64,000 bases of DNA, from NCBI RefSeq assembly GCF_950023065.1, contig NC_088679.1:38936001-39000000 (forward strand), in the 5' to 3' direction. The first letter of the stretch is position 1. The number at the start of each line of letters is the position of its first letter. A program made the translations under genes and the position numbers. Of this stretch, positions 38,053-49,390 are shown piece after piece. The notes below the pieces were generated by a model, which ran no database searches, was not told the origin of the DNA, and worked only from the letters and a program-made list of their open reading frames with translations. This stretch comes from Planococcus citri. Taxonomy: Eukaryota; Arthropoda; Insecta; Hemiptera; Pseudococcidae.

Positions 38053-38500
38053 TAGTGGAGGCAAATAAGAAAAAATAAAAACATTTTTGGCTTCCAAAGC
38101 TTTTATGATGAAAAATTGTCAAGGGGCCCATTTCACCCCTCGTACGCGCCGAAAACTTTTTTGTGATTTTTAGAAAACCCCTCAAATTTGAATGGTTCTA
38201 GCCTCACCCCCCTTGGAGGTAGAAGGACAGTAGTTGATATGTCACTAGATCGGGAATTTGACGCAGAACTCAAAAATAAAGCTATTTTTGACGTAAAATC
38301 AACCACTGAGGATAAAACTGCAAAAAACTCATTTTGGGGGGGGGGGTTCAACCCCCCCATAAAAAATTAGCAAGGGGTCTGTGGGGTGGTAATTCTCAGG
38401 GATTATTCAGGGGACCACCCTTGACAATTTTTCATCATAAAAGCTTTGGTAGCCAAAAATGTTTTTATTTTCGAAATATGATGCTAATTTGCCTCCACTA
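38053..38500. mobile_element. Inverted-repeat element with TAGTGGAGGCAAAT ends
   Basis: The left arm runs from TAGTGGAGGCAAAT (38053) through ACATTTTTGGCTTCCAAAGC and TTTATGATGAAAAATTGTCAAG, to about 38125. The right arm, about 38420-38500, is its reverse complement with small indels. Between them lie about 290 bp with G- and C-runs (38335-38361) and no recognisable protein. No target-site duplication was found. It is probably a small non-autonomous element or fold-back. Confidence 0.6.
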
Positions 38501-38559
38501 CGTATAAAAATTTTGATTTCTCCTTCAAGTCTGGAATTATTTGATTGCGGAAAAGAGAA

Positions 38560-38960
38560 ACAAACTGGGCCTGGCGAAGCGAGGACAAAAGCTCTCGAAA
38601 ATAAGTAATTCAAGAGGTATCTACATAATATAAAAAAATGATGATTTTTATTTGTGTGATGAGTTAATTATAAGACTTTTTTTACTTAGCTTCAAAATTT
38701 TAAAATTCAAATGATGATTTTTTTTGAAAAATTCAAAATTGAAAAAAAGCAAACAAGCCCGAGCAAAGCTAGGGCAAAATCTTAAAAAAAGTTCATGTTC
38801 TGAAAAGTAAAAAAAAAGTTTCTTCATGTAGAGTGGAGTTCATTTTTCTGATTCAAACTTTGAACAATAAGTTATTCATGCGGAAAAAAAGCAAGTAGAT
38901 CTAGCGAAGCGAGGGAAAAAGCTCTCAAAAATATGTCATTCAAGCTCTAAGCTTCTCAGA
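38560..38960 (+). repeat. Three dispersed copies of a GCGAAGCGAGGGCAAAAGCT motif
   Basis: GGCGAAGCGAGGACAAAAGCT (about 38573), GAGCAAAGCTAGGGCAAAAT (about 38761) and AGCGAAGCGAGGGAAAAAGCT (about 38903) occur in the same orientation. The first and third share flanking CTC(T)CGAAAATAAGTAATTCAAG-like sequence. Related motifs lie at 11142-11165 and 11498-11540. This is an interspersed repeat whose full unit I cannot define. Confidence 0.5.
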
Positions 38961-39037
38961 AAGTCGACAAATGAGCTCTTTTCTACGGAATAAAGATAGA
39001 GAAAAAAGAACGCATCTGAATTTTTTCACTACTTTCA

Positions 39038-39285
39038 CTACTCTCTAAATTTGAAACAGTCAATTTCACTGCTTAGCAGTCACGACATTTTGCCTTTTTA
39101 AAGCAGTAGTTTTTTTTTACTGCAAAACAGTGAAAAATTACTGAATTGGTCAGTCAAAGTGATTTTTTACTGACCAACTCAGTAATTTTTCACTGTTTTG
39201 CAGTAAAAAAAAACTACTGCTTTAAAAAGGCAAAATGTCGTGACTGCTAAGCAGTGAAATTGACTGTTTCAAATTTAGAGAGTAG
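39038..39285. repeat. 248-bp near-perfect palindrome rich in CAGT/ACTG
   Basis: Two 117-bp arms (39038-39154 and 39169-39285) are reverse complements with one mismatch that I could find (CTGAATTGG against CTGAGTTGG), around a 14-bp spacer. CAGT or ACTG occurs repeatedly inside each arm. No flanking duplication is evident and no protein is encoded. It could be a MITE whose ends are obscured, or a palindrome made by a local inverted duplication. Confidence 0.8.
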
Positions 39286-41159
39286 GTACCTGTTGGATAC
39301 TCTGTCCAAGTAAAATTTTGACAGCCCAAACAGAAAACGTAGAGGTCAAATTTTGAGTCGTTTATCAAATTTGATTCCATAAAAAAGACCAAAACTTGCA
39401 TGGACAAAGAAACCAAATGAGCGGTTGTTTCTTCGTAAAACGTTATTTTTGGTTGGGTACTAATTTGCCACGTGGCTGCCTTATTATCAATGAGGAAAAT
39501 ATTTTTTAAAAGCTTCAATTTTTTTTATCAAAACTCGAAGATTGAAAATACTTTTTCGCTCACATTCAATTATGTACCTAAGTACTTTGAACTTTGTAAA
39601 AAATTGTCTTCATTTTTGAAAAATGTTAATCCACGGTCTCAACTTTTTCATTTGAAAATCAATTTTGCCAACTCAGGAAAGGTAAAGTTTACCTACCTTG
39701 CGTAAATACGCGAGCTGATTATGTAGGAAAAGCGTTCTCTCGATATTCGATCAAATATCTTGTGCTTGGTAGATTCTCTAGTAAGAGTTGAAAACGTCCT
39801 TCTCTACTCCCCCTATCTTCACTTCCTTGAAGAACAGTTCTTTCGCCACTTCTCTGAAATGATACAAAAAATATAAGAAATAAACATTACGAGAAATACT
39901 TTTACACGGTTATATTATTAAATTCTTGCTGAAAATGTCTTCTATACGTGATTTTAAACGCGTGTTCAATATTATACACATTGACTACACTTATTTACAT
40001 TGTATTGTGACCACACAATACACCGCATTATGGATCAGCTCGTATCCAATTTCGGCGAAATTCCACATCCATAGCGGCAAGAATATACAGACTTAAGCCA
40101 CATTCGAGTACACATTCGCGCATGTTTTTCAAGTGAAACGCGAAAATTCTTCAACGAAACCGAAGAACCGAAATCAAGGATTACACATGTAATCGACGAT
40201 TTCACACAAAAAATAACACACATAGTTACATAGTAGTACTATAGTAGTATAGGTCTACACATCACAATGAATGAAAAAAAATCTATCAAACACGATAGTA
40301 CGAGTATAACTACAGGATAGCGAAGTAACCACTATTATAATGTTGATGGATGTTATTGGGACGTTTTGTTTACCGATCGTGTGATTTATCGAGGTGCTTG
40401 GATTTTGGAAGACAGATGCGAGTTACTTAATAGCGCCAAAGTCAACATTAAACGAGCCGCAGAGCTGTTGTTTACACTTTGGCCTTAGCGTAGATATTCT
40501 CTTATAATCGAATGCTTCATACATGTTTTCACTATTTTGGATTGTTGTGTGCCAAAAGCTTCGCCAATATAACACCATTATGTGAGACAACATTAATCTC
40601 CTTATAGTCTAACGTTTAAACCTACTTATTGCTCCCTGGTAAGCTTTATATTATTTAATAATACACGTGAAAAAATAGACCCATTTTGATTAATCATTTC
40701 CTTCGTCATATTCCCTTCGATATTTAGTAAGAAAATATATTCTTATGCAAAAATAAAGGGTTAAACATGAAGAAGACTGTGCCGACAAAAGAATAACTTC
40801 AACTTCTTAGTTTCAATCCAAAAAGAAAGTTTGCATATCCTGAAAAGTAAGGCAAAAAGTCTGGTTTTCCAATTTTTTGTTTTTAGATGTTGCTGACGCT
40901 AATCTATTAAGCAAAATTATAATTTTCAAGTTGAACTGTAGGTAGGTAACCTACGAGAAAAATTGAATCGAAAAAATTTTGAATATTCTTTTCATATCGA
41001 CCCATTGAAAAGATTTTGTACCCAGTTATGCTACACAGTCTCGCAGTCCGAAAATTATTTTCTCCAAGAATTGGACAAGTTTCTTTGACAATTCATTCAA
41101 CTTTTACAAGTGCCTTTTTGTAGCTTGGTGAAAGACTGAAAGATAATGTGGATTTTTTA
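39286..41159. other. Non-coding stretch, no gene seen
   Basis: Open frames here (for example 39222-39518 on the minus strand, which partly lies in the palindrome) show no domain. The part from about 39710 to 40740 looks like unique DNA of mixed composition. Nothing specific is supported. Confidence 0.5.
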
Positions 41160-42330
41160 AAATTCACAATTACCACAATTTCATAAATAGATCTAAAGAC
41201 TCAATTTTCTATTATGCTTCTGTTAAACCAAACCCCCAACATTTTTACCATATAGAAGGACCCATTTCTAATTTCATCACAATGTTGAACGATCTTCAAA
41301 TCAATCCTAAAACTCTCATCCAAAAACCAATATTATACCCCCCTTGGCTTCTAAAGCCTCCTCAAGTCAATCTACAGCTTATTAACTACTCAAAAAATAG
41401 CCACTCTCCATTAGTAATAAAACAGAACTATCTTGAACTCTTATCACAATACAAAAAATTCAATCTTTGCTTTACAGATGGATCAAAAATACCAACGCTT
41501 CATACAGGATATGCCTATTCTATAAATGATAGAATTTCAAATTTTAAAATCCATAACTGTTCTTCAATCTATACTGCCGAACTCACAGCTATTTTCCATT
41601 GTCTCTGTGATATACTCACTTATGAATCAGAAAATAAGTCCTTCTTAATTCAAAGTGATTCCCTCAGCTCACTAACTGCTATCCAAAATCTTTTTTCCGA
41701 TCACCTTCTAATTCAAAATATTCATAAAACTTGACTTATAAAATTCAAACTTCTTTACACAGTTTATGTATGTACCCAGCCACGTTGGAATCTTAGGAAA
41801 TGAAATTGTAGATATTAATGCAAAATCTGCCACCACCCTTTCTCCCCTTACACTTATCACAGCTGACGACCTCAAATCTATCTTCATCCAAAGCACACTT
41901 AAAAAATGGCAAAACTTTTGGTCCCTCCAAACCACAAACAAGCTCTTTCAACATAAAAAATTAGTCCATCCTTGGAAAAACCTCTCCCACTTAAACAGGC
42001 TTGAAGAAATCATTATAGTTAACCAGACTGAGAATTGGCCACACAAAAATCACACACAATCACCTCTATGAAAAGGCCCCAAAACCCACATGTCAGTTCT
42101 GCCTGTCAGAACTCATATCTGTCCAACACTTACTATTTCACTGTCCCTCCTTACATCAACACAGACTATCCCTACAAATAGACGAAAGATCCCCATTCAT
42201 ACCAGACGACCCTTCCGAAATTAAAAAATTCTTAGATCTAATTAAAAAACTTGACCTTACCAACTCGATTTAAATCCCATACGACGGGTGTAATAATCAA
42301 GTAATTACAAACACCAAAAAAAAAAAAAAA
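41160..42330 (+). pseudogene. 5'-truncated, frame-broken non-LTR retrotransposon (RNase H and zinc-knuckle part of ORF2)
   Basis: Three frames read the C-terminal part of a non-LTR retrotransposon ORF2. The first (about 41160-41734) contains the RNase H start: FTDGSK with Asp at 41477-41479, then YTAELTAI with Glu at residue 100 and IQSDSLSS with Asp at residue 126, counting from the ATG at 41282. The second (about 41760-42018) begins VPSHVGILGNEIVD, the C-terminal RNase H motif with the last acidic residue. The third (about 42022-42270) reads RLRIGHTKITHNHLY and then CQFC..HLLFHC, the Cys2-His-Cys zinc knuckle near the ORF2 end, and stops with TAA. Frame changes near 41735-41760 and 42018 make it non-functional. 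A 15-A tail at 42316-42330 marks the 3' end. The endonuclease and most of the reverse transcriptase are absent, as in usual 5' truncation. RNase H presence suggests an I/LOA-like rather than Jockey element; the clade is not certain. Confidence 0.85.
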
Positions 42331-45300
42331 GTAACAAGAAATATAAAAATTGTGTGATAGGAATATGTCTTCGTTAATTCAAGTTTACGCACTCGTAGAA
42401 GGAGGTAAAAAAGCTCGGAAAATACGACTCCATTTGTGGTTTTAGTTTCGAGTCTGTTACAGTCGAGGGAACATTTGAGTGAAAATGGAATCACATGCTG
42501 TCTAACAGTCCTGCTTATGTTCTTTTTTGCTCTAGATGTACTCTGCTATTCTGACTTTATCCCGCTTTCTTTCGCAAAAATTCTCAAAAAATCCTGTTTT
42601 TCATCATTGTTTTTTTTTTAATCAACCTCTGCCATTTTTATTTGTTTTCCTCTGTTTAAAATTCAAAAAATTTCAGTCTGAAAATTCATGTCAGAAAAAT
42701 TGTTGACTGTTTCCCACTCCTCACTCCTCAAAAGTTCAAATTTTGAGGAAAAAAAGTGTCCTAAAAGAACTGTTTTAAAATTAAACTTCGATTGTATTTT
42801 TTCTTCCCTTTCGTAAAACATGATCCTCAACCTAAAAATTCATGTTTTTGAAAAGGTATCATTCTAACAGCTTTGCTTTTTCCTACACTTTTTCATCCTT
42901 TCGAGTTGTCCTGCTTGTCCAACACTGAGAAAATTGTCTATTTAGTTTCTTTTTTAAGAATTTTGATTTCGAACATTTTTTCTCAATTATTAAGTGACAG
43001 AATTGGAAAAAAAATCTGAAAATTTGTTGATTCCTCCTTCCCTTCTTTTTCTTTACAGTTGGAATTCTTATTTGAAAAAATGGTCTTGTTTTTCCATTTT
43101 TCAAACAAACTTTGAAATCGTCTGTTTATTTTCTCCCTACTTTTTGTAATTTTAATTTTTTTTTCTGATTGTGTAGAATTGTAAGTGAACGTCAACAAAA
43201 AAATTCACCAATCCCCCTCAAAAAAAATGTCATACCCTTTCAACTTTCAAATCAAATGTCAAAATTTTCTTTCCATTTATTCTCTGCTTTTGGAAATGAT
43301 TTTAATTTTTGAAAAAAATTCTGAATACCTACAAACCCAGCTAAAAATTAGAAAATTTTGAATCTTGAACAAATAATTTATTTGAGTACCTAAGCAATGA
43401 AAATACCTGAAAAATGTAGAGCCCCCCCCCCCCAGAAACATACAAGAGCTATTTCAATCAGTAAAAATTTTAAGTCTCAACAAAACTAAATCGAAAAAAT
43501 ATGCAATAATTTCCATTCAGCAAGAATTCCAAGTCTTCAAGTCAATTTCTGCAATTTTGAGGAATTTTCAGAAATCAATTGGACTCATCCATTTGATTTG
43601 AGCATAAGTTGAGACTTGATACGCTTGCTCTGTATTTATCCCCCTACCACTCTAAATCGATTTGAAAAAGGAAAAAATTGAGAGATCTTAGATTTTTGAA
43701 AAAGGTGGATACAACTGTTGCTTTAACCATGAGCCCTATTTATAGGTAGAGGTACGTGAGCCACTTTCTACCCTTTGGAGTGATTTATTTTGTTTTCCCG
43801 TATTTTCTCAATTTTGTGGGGTTTTTTCAACTTCTTGTTATGTTTTTTTTTATTTCGCTTCAATTTTTTGACATAGGGAAAGAAATTTCTATAGGTGCGA
43901 CCGGTTATAGCAATATTTTGGTCATTAAAGTGGTTTCCCTAATTTTTCAATTTTTTTTTTGAGTTGGAAAGCATTCTACTTTTTATACTTACTTTCCTGT
44001 CTTTTTGAAAACTTTTAAAATTCTACTTTAGAAATTTTTTTAAAATATTGCTTTAAGTAATGTTCCACTTTCAAAATTTAAACAACTCTTTGTTGTACGT
44101 TGACAGCGAAATTTCTTAGTTTGATAATTTTTTCATATTTTCTGTGCATAAATATTAGGTAAGGTGGGAAATGAAAGCCTAGTTCACTTTTAAATTAATT
44201 GCTGACTTGATCTAAGTACTTGAACGAATGAACAAGGAATTTAGAAAAAAATTCAATTTCTTCACCACTGGAGTAAATATTTTCTTTCATTAATTAATCA
44301 ATTAGATTAGTTGAATAACTACCGTAGGTGATTTAGAGAATAGGGGTGTTAAAAAGACTAGTAAGATAATATTTTATCAGAATGGCATCGCAATGCACCT
44401 GCATGCATATAAATTTAAAAAAATCTTATCAGTATCAATCCGTTCTCGCCACGAACAATTATTCTTCCAAGTGTCACTTAGATCAGCGTCGTGTCCCTAA
44501 TTTTAAAACCGACACTAGTTCACCATCACTACACCATTTTTTCTGAAAATGGTTACACTTCAAAGTGTTAGCGTATCTCAATAGACAGGTAGGTAGAGAA
44601 TTTTTACGCATGGAATGACCAATGCACAAATATGAGCGTGTTTTAGAAGGCACGAACTTCTCCTACCATAGTTACAGATACACCTAGACATAGTATATGT
44701 ACAGTGCCTTGTGTCCATCAATGCGTATATACAAACTCCTAATGAATGATACATATTATACAATGGTTCAAGCGTAATGAATGTTACCAAGTTGTCTAAC
44801 TGGCTTCCATCGCCATCACCATCACCGGTTTGAATCTCGTATAGGTATAGGTACGTGTAAAAACTCTCACCTCGATGTAAGTCGTTGCTGTTGATTATTA
44901 ACAATTTTACAGATTGAAAAGGCAGATCTGTTTATTTAGTAGAGCGCGCAGACTCATACGATGGAGCGAAGAAAAACATAAAAGAAAGAGAGGGCAACCG
45001 AAGTTTCAGTCTATAGCGTTGTAACATGTTTTATTCAGCTGTCTGTGGTAATTGTATGTACGGATGTACACAATAATTTTTCTTCTTTTGATTGCAATGA
45101 CAGCAGTGTGGGCTCTGAGCAAACATTCTGGGGGACCTTATGCTTCTTCGCTGTTGTATTTTAAAACCCCCGGTATATTATGTGTGATATGCTGGGGCTC
45201 CCTTAATGCGTACTACAATGTAGGTAACACTTTTAGTAATAATATTTGAAATTCATAATCCATCTACCCTTTTTTTTTTACCTTCTTTTTCATTCCATTT

Positions 45301-48300
45301 TATATTTCTGGAGCGAGATACATATAAATACGAATTACACGGATTTATTATTGCATTGCTATTGTAACTCGAGCAAAAATTCTTTATCCTTGAGTAAATA
45401 ATTTTTAGCCCATTAGCGTAGCGGTTTTTATTATTCGCGCCATCGCATACAATTTAACAACTGAGTTCATTTATATATTGAAAGCCGGTTTTTATTATGT
45501 ATAACACTGTTCTAATATGTTCGCGATCAGGTATTATGTGTTGGTATAACGTCAACAAATTGAATATTCATGAAATTTGCAATTAAAAGGCCACATAAAA
45601 TGTTATAGGTACCGCGAATTTTTTTCCTGGTTTTTTGGGTGGTTGGATAAGGTAATTGATCTATACGAGAGATACTTACACAAAGTTAATTCGTCTTGAG
45701 ATAAATATGCTGTGCTGAAATGCTATAAGGTTCTTGGAATAAGGGCTCTCGATCGTTTGCGCTTTTTATACATCGATTGCTCTTTGGCAAAGAAGGGGTT
45801 TCCAAAGTAGTAAGTATACCTCTTGATGCATCTCTGAGTAATTGATACTGCTTCATGAAATAATCATTAGGTACTTGAATACCCATCGATAACCATAATA
45901 TGTCATAAGGAAAACTGTGCAGGATTCGGACATCTGTCAGTTGAGAGCTTTGTGAAAGTGATATTAGGGGAGGATTCGAACAAAATGGTGTTTTCTTTCG
46001 CAAGTTTTTTACGATCTTAAGGTAATGTGAAGTGCCGGATTAGTTTCCTTTTCTTTGCAAAACAATTGATATTATTTCGTAGAATAGATAAATTAATTAA
46101 ATACGATGTAGGTACGTACTTGCCAAATGACGAATTTCGGGAACCCCTTAAATCGTTTGAGCTATAGAAAAAAATAAAGGAAGCGCAATCGATGTTCTCC
46201 CCTTGGAAGGAAATCACTTCAGTCAGCTCAAGACTCCGTCCATCCAATTTCAAAAAATTGTCATCATAGGACCTCCATCTCACTTCCCTCTTCAACCTTT
46301 GAAATTTTCATTGACATCAGTCTAATAGATCCACAGACATTGAACTTTAAAGAACAGTACCCAAGTGTCAAAAAAATTATTAAAATTAAACCAGTTTCTT
46401 CATTTTTTTTTCAAATGCAAAAGTTACCAGTACCTGTAGGCATTTTTATTAGGTCTAATTTTGAATCACATAGTACGTTAATTTCGATATTATGCAGATT
46501 TAGTCACATTTCAAATGATTGAAAAAATTACGTCACTTTTTATCCGGTTCAAAATGGGGATTGCGTCAATGGGAATGGGCGAAAACAGACGATGTGTAAT
46601 TTAAATATTGTATCAACAAATATCATTTTGACAACTTTCTAACACACTCTAGATCGAAACATCTATCCTGAGTTAATTTCCTGTAAAGCATCAACGTTTA
46701 AAGATAGGTAGGTCGTACCTCTTTACCTATAATGTAGGAGCATTTACGCATTATGATGTACTATCGAATCGCAAATTCCTTCATGTTGATTCAACGTTTT
46801 ACTTTGAACTTAGCGACATCTCTCGATTACAATTACAAGTCACCAGAATAATACACGTTCATGGTTCATGTAGTGGGTAGGTTCTTAAAACGCTGTTAAA
46901 GAGTACCTATCGGTGCTAACTGACGAATTAATCATCTCACAAAGCCGTCAACATGATTTCTCATCGTTGTTGATTTATAACGCGACCACATGTCGTGGGT
47001 AGATCACGGTGTAATTATTGAAAACACTCCAATACACGACAACTCAGTCGACATCAAATGACTATAACCAGTTTCGCACGCGATCTTTTCGGACCATAGG
47101 TAAAAAAAAAAATTTAACACGCTTATTTCGTGATTGTTTTTGTCTAAAAGAAGCTCCGGATTACATTTCTTTAAAATGAATTTACATTAAACCACGAAGT
47201 CATACCTACGATTCCAAACGCCCACCTGAACCGTGTACTTGCATACCACTGATTCCATTGGCTCGCACATTAATAGAGTCACAAGCTTGGAGAATTGATC
47301 TGCATAAACAAATGCAAATCGTCGTTCTTAATGGTTTACATTGGAAACATCGTGGAAAACGCGACAAAATTGTAGAGGAAAATTCAACATTGTGTACCTC
47401 GTTGTTAATGCTGATGTTTTAAAAGTTGTTCTAATTTTTCAAACTGGGATTAAGTATAGGTATCTGTAGAAGTACTTTTTTATGGAGGCGTTCGATTCAT
47501 CTACGGTTCTAATCCGAAATGTACGGAATTTTTTGGCAGCTAATGTTGTGAAAACAAGATTATATGTACTCGAATAATCTTTAAATTTTTTTCAAATTTC
47601 ATACCCATGGAATTTTCAAAGGTTTATGTGTGAGAAAGATTAGCATAATTTTATGATCAATTTTTTTTAACTCGTATCAAAAATCAAACTTTGTTTTGAG
47701 CTGAGATTACTCGCCTAAACAGCACTTTCAGGCAAACTTTCATGGGTTAATCTTCAAATATTGACAAACATTTTTCATACCTACGTAACTGGTTCATTCA
47801 TACAAAGCAAACCATTTCAGAGCCTAGTTTTTTCAAATTTGCTCAAAATTTTCTACTCTCCAAGAGACGTGGGGGAGAAAGACGAACCAGATAATATTCA
47901 CGTATTAAGGAGTTCTTTGCAAAATAGCCGAACTTTGAAAGCTTGTATCAAAAGACTGATTAAACATAGAGCAAATATGTTTATGAGAGTCTAAAGAGAA
48001 TTACAGATTTAAAATCAGTACCTATCTACTTATTTAAAACTTGAAAACCCCAACGTTAAACTTTCAAGGTGAAAGCTCGACTTTTCATAATTAATATGAA
48101 GAGAGGTTTTTTTGAATATTCTTTTCAGAAAATTAATATTTGAAATGGGATCTCAATGTTTCTCTAAGGCACAAGAGTCTCTGATTTAGATTTCAACAAA
48201 AATTTCAAAAACGTACAAAGTTCAAAGCAGCACATTTCTTAATTGATACTAATTTGAAAGTTCTGAATTAAGATATTAAGGTTGACCATCAAAAAACTAG

Positions 48301-48838
48301 AGGAAAACCAATGAATTCCTAAAATTATGTCAAACTTTCAAAAATACCTAATTACTTCTTTTAACATCGGACTTTTGAAAATTGGAAAAAATCCTCACAA
48401 GTTCTGAAGTCATGTCAATGTCAGGATTTTAAAAATTAACATCAAAACATTATTTTCAGAGAAGGTACTCTCAAACACTGTCAGAATACTCGAAAACTGA
48501 CTTTGAATATCCACTGTTCTTTTTTTCTCTCAAAATAGATAACTGGGAAAACATGGATACGTCAAATCTGAAAAATACATGTTTGAAATTTCCAGTTCGA
48601 TGTTTTGAAAATTCAATCACATAATGACACATAGGTAGGTACTAGGTACTTAGAATAGACTACCTATCTATAATTAAAAAGAAAACTTTGGAATAACAAT
48701 TTTTCTCAAATCAGGCAAATTTTTATACATATATAGGTACTTAGGTAATGTTAAAAAATTTTAAGGCAAATGACCTTTCATCGCTCTTTCTGGCGTCAAA
48801 ATTATTCTTGTGGATTCATATTATTCTTAGGAAACCTC
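42331..48838. other. Long non-coding stretch, no gene seen
   Basis: Open frames reach 108 codons (44578-44904, minus strand) but have no domain and no splice or promoter context. The stretch 42640-44060 is T/A-rich repeat-like texture with a C-run at 43423-43433. The parts at about 44400-46000 and 46550-47400 look unique, with mixed composition. No tRNA-like fold was recognised. Confidence 0.5.
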
Positions 48839-49390
48839 TCGAGACGTCCGCTTCTAATGAATAACGGGACCACGATTTTTGGAAAAATCATGGTCTGAAA
48901 CCCTTTTTAACAAAATTTCAGCGGCCGAAATTGATTTTTGAATTTTTGGCGAATTTTTGAAAATATAAAATTTATTAAGTAAGTACCTACATAGGTACCT
49001 ATATTTTTAGAGATTCGTGCTTTTTTCAAAAAAATAATGATTCTCCAATAAAAACGATGAATATTAATCTTGAAACTAATACCAAAGTATCAACTCCCTC
49101 GAACCGAGTTTTGGCATTTCTGACCAATCTGGAGCCTCCAGCGCGACTTTAGATTTCTCAAAAAGGTATGAAAATTAATGTCGGTGGCTAAAAGTCACTT
49201 TTGAAAAAAAGCATAAGTCTCCAATATAACCTAGGTAGCCAATTTTGGATTTTTTTAATCCACCAAAAATAGAAAAATTAATCCGTCCAGCTGAAATTCG
49301 GGTTATTGGGGGGGGGGGCTTCAGACTATGTTTTTTCAAAAAAATCTCGGTCTCGTTTGAGTCGGTGGCAGACATCTTAAGAGGTTTCTT
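48839..49390. mobile_element. Short AAGGGAACC-family fold-back copy
   Basis: The left end AGGAAACCTCTCGAGACGTC and the reverse-strand right end CAAGAAACCTCTTAAGATGTC match each other and the ends of the 25409-26767 element. Inward, AACGGGACCACGATTTTTGGAAA, a TCATGGTCTGAAA block, CAGCGGCCGAAATTGATTTTT and GGAGCCTCCAGCGCGAC are family sequences. A G-run of about 11 lies at 49308-49318. No protein. Confidence 0.65.
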
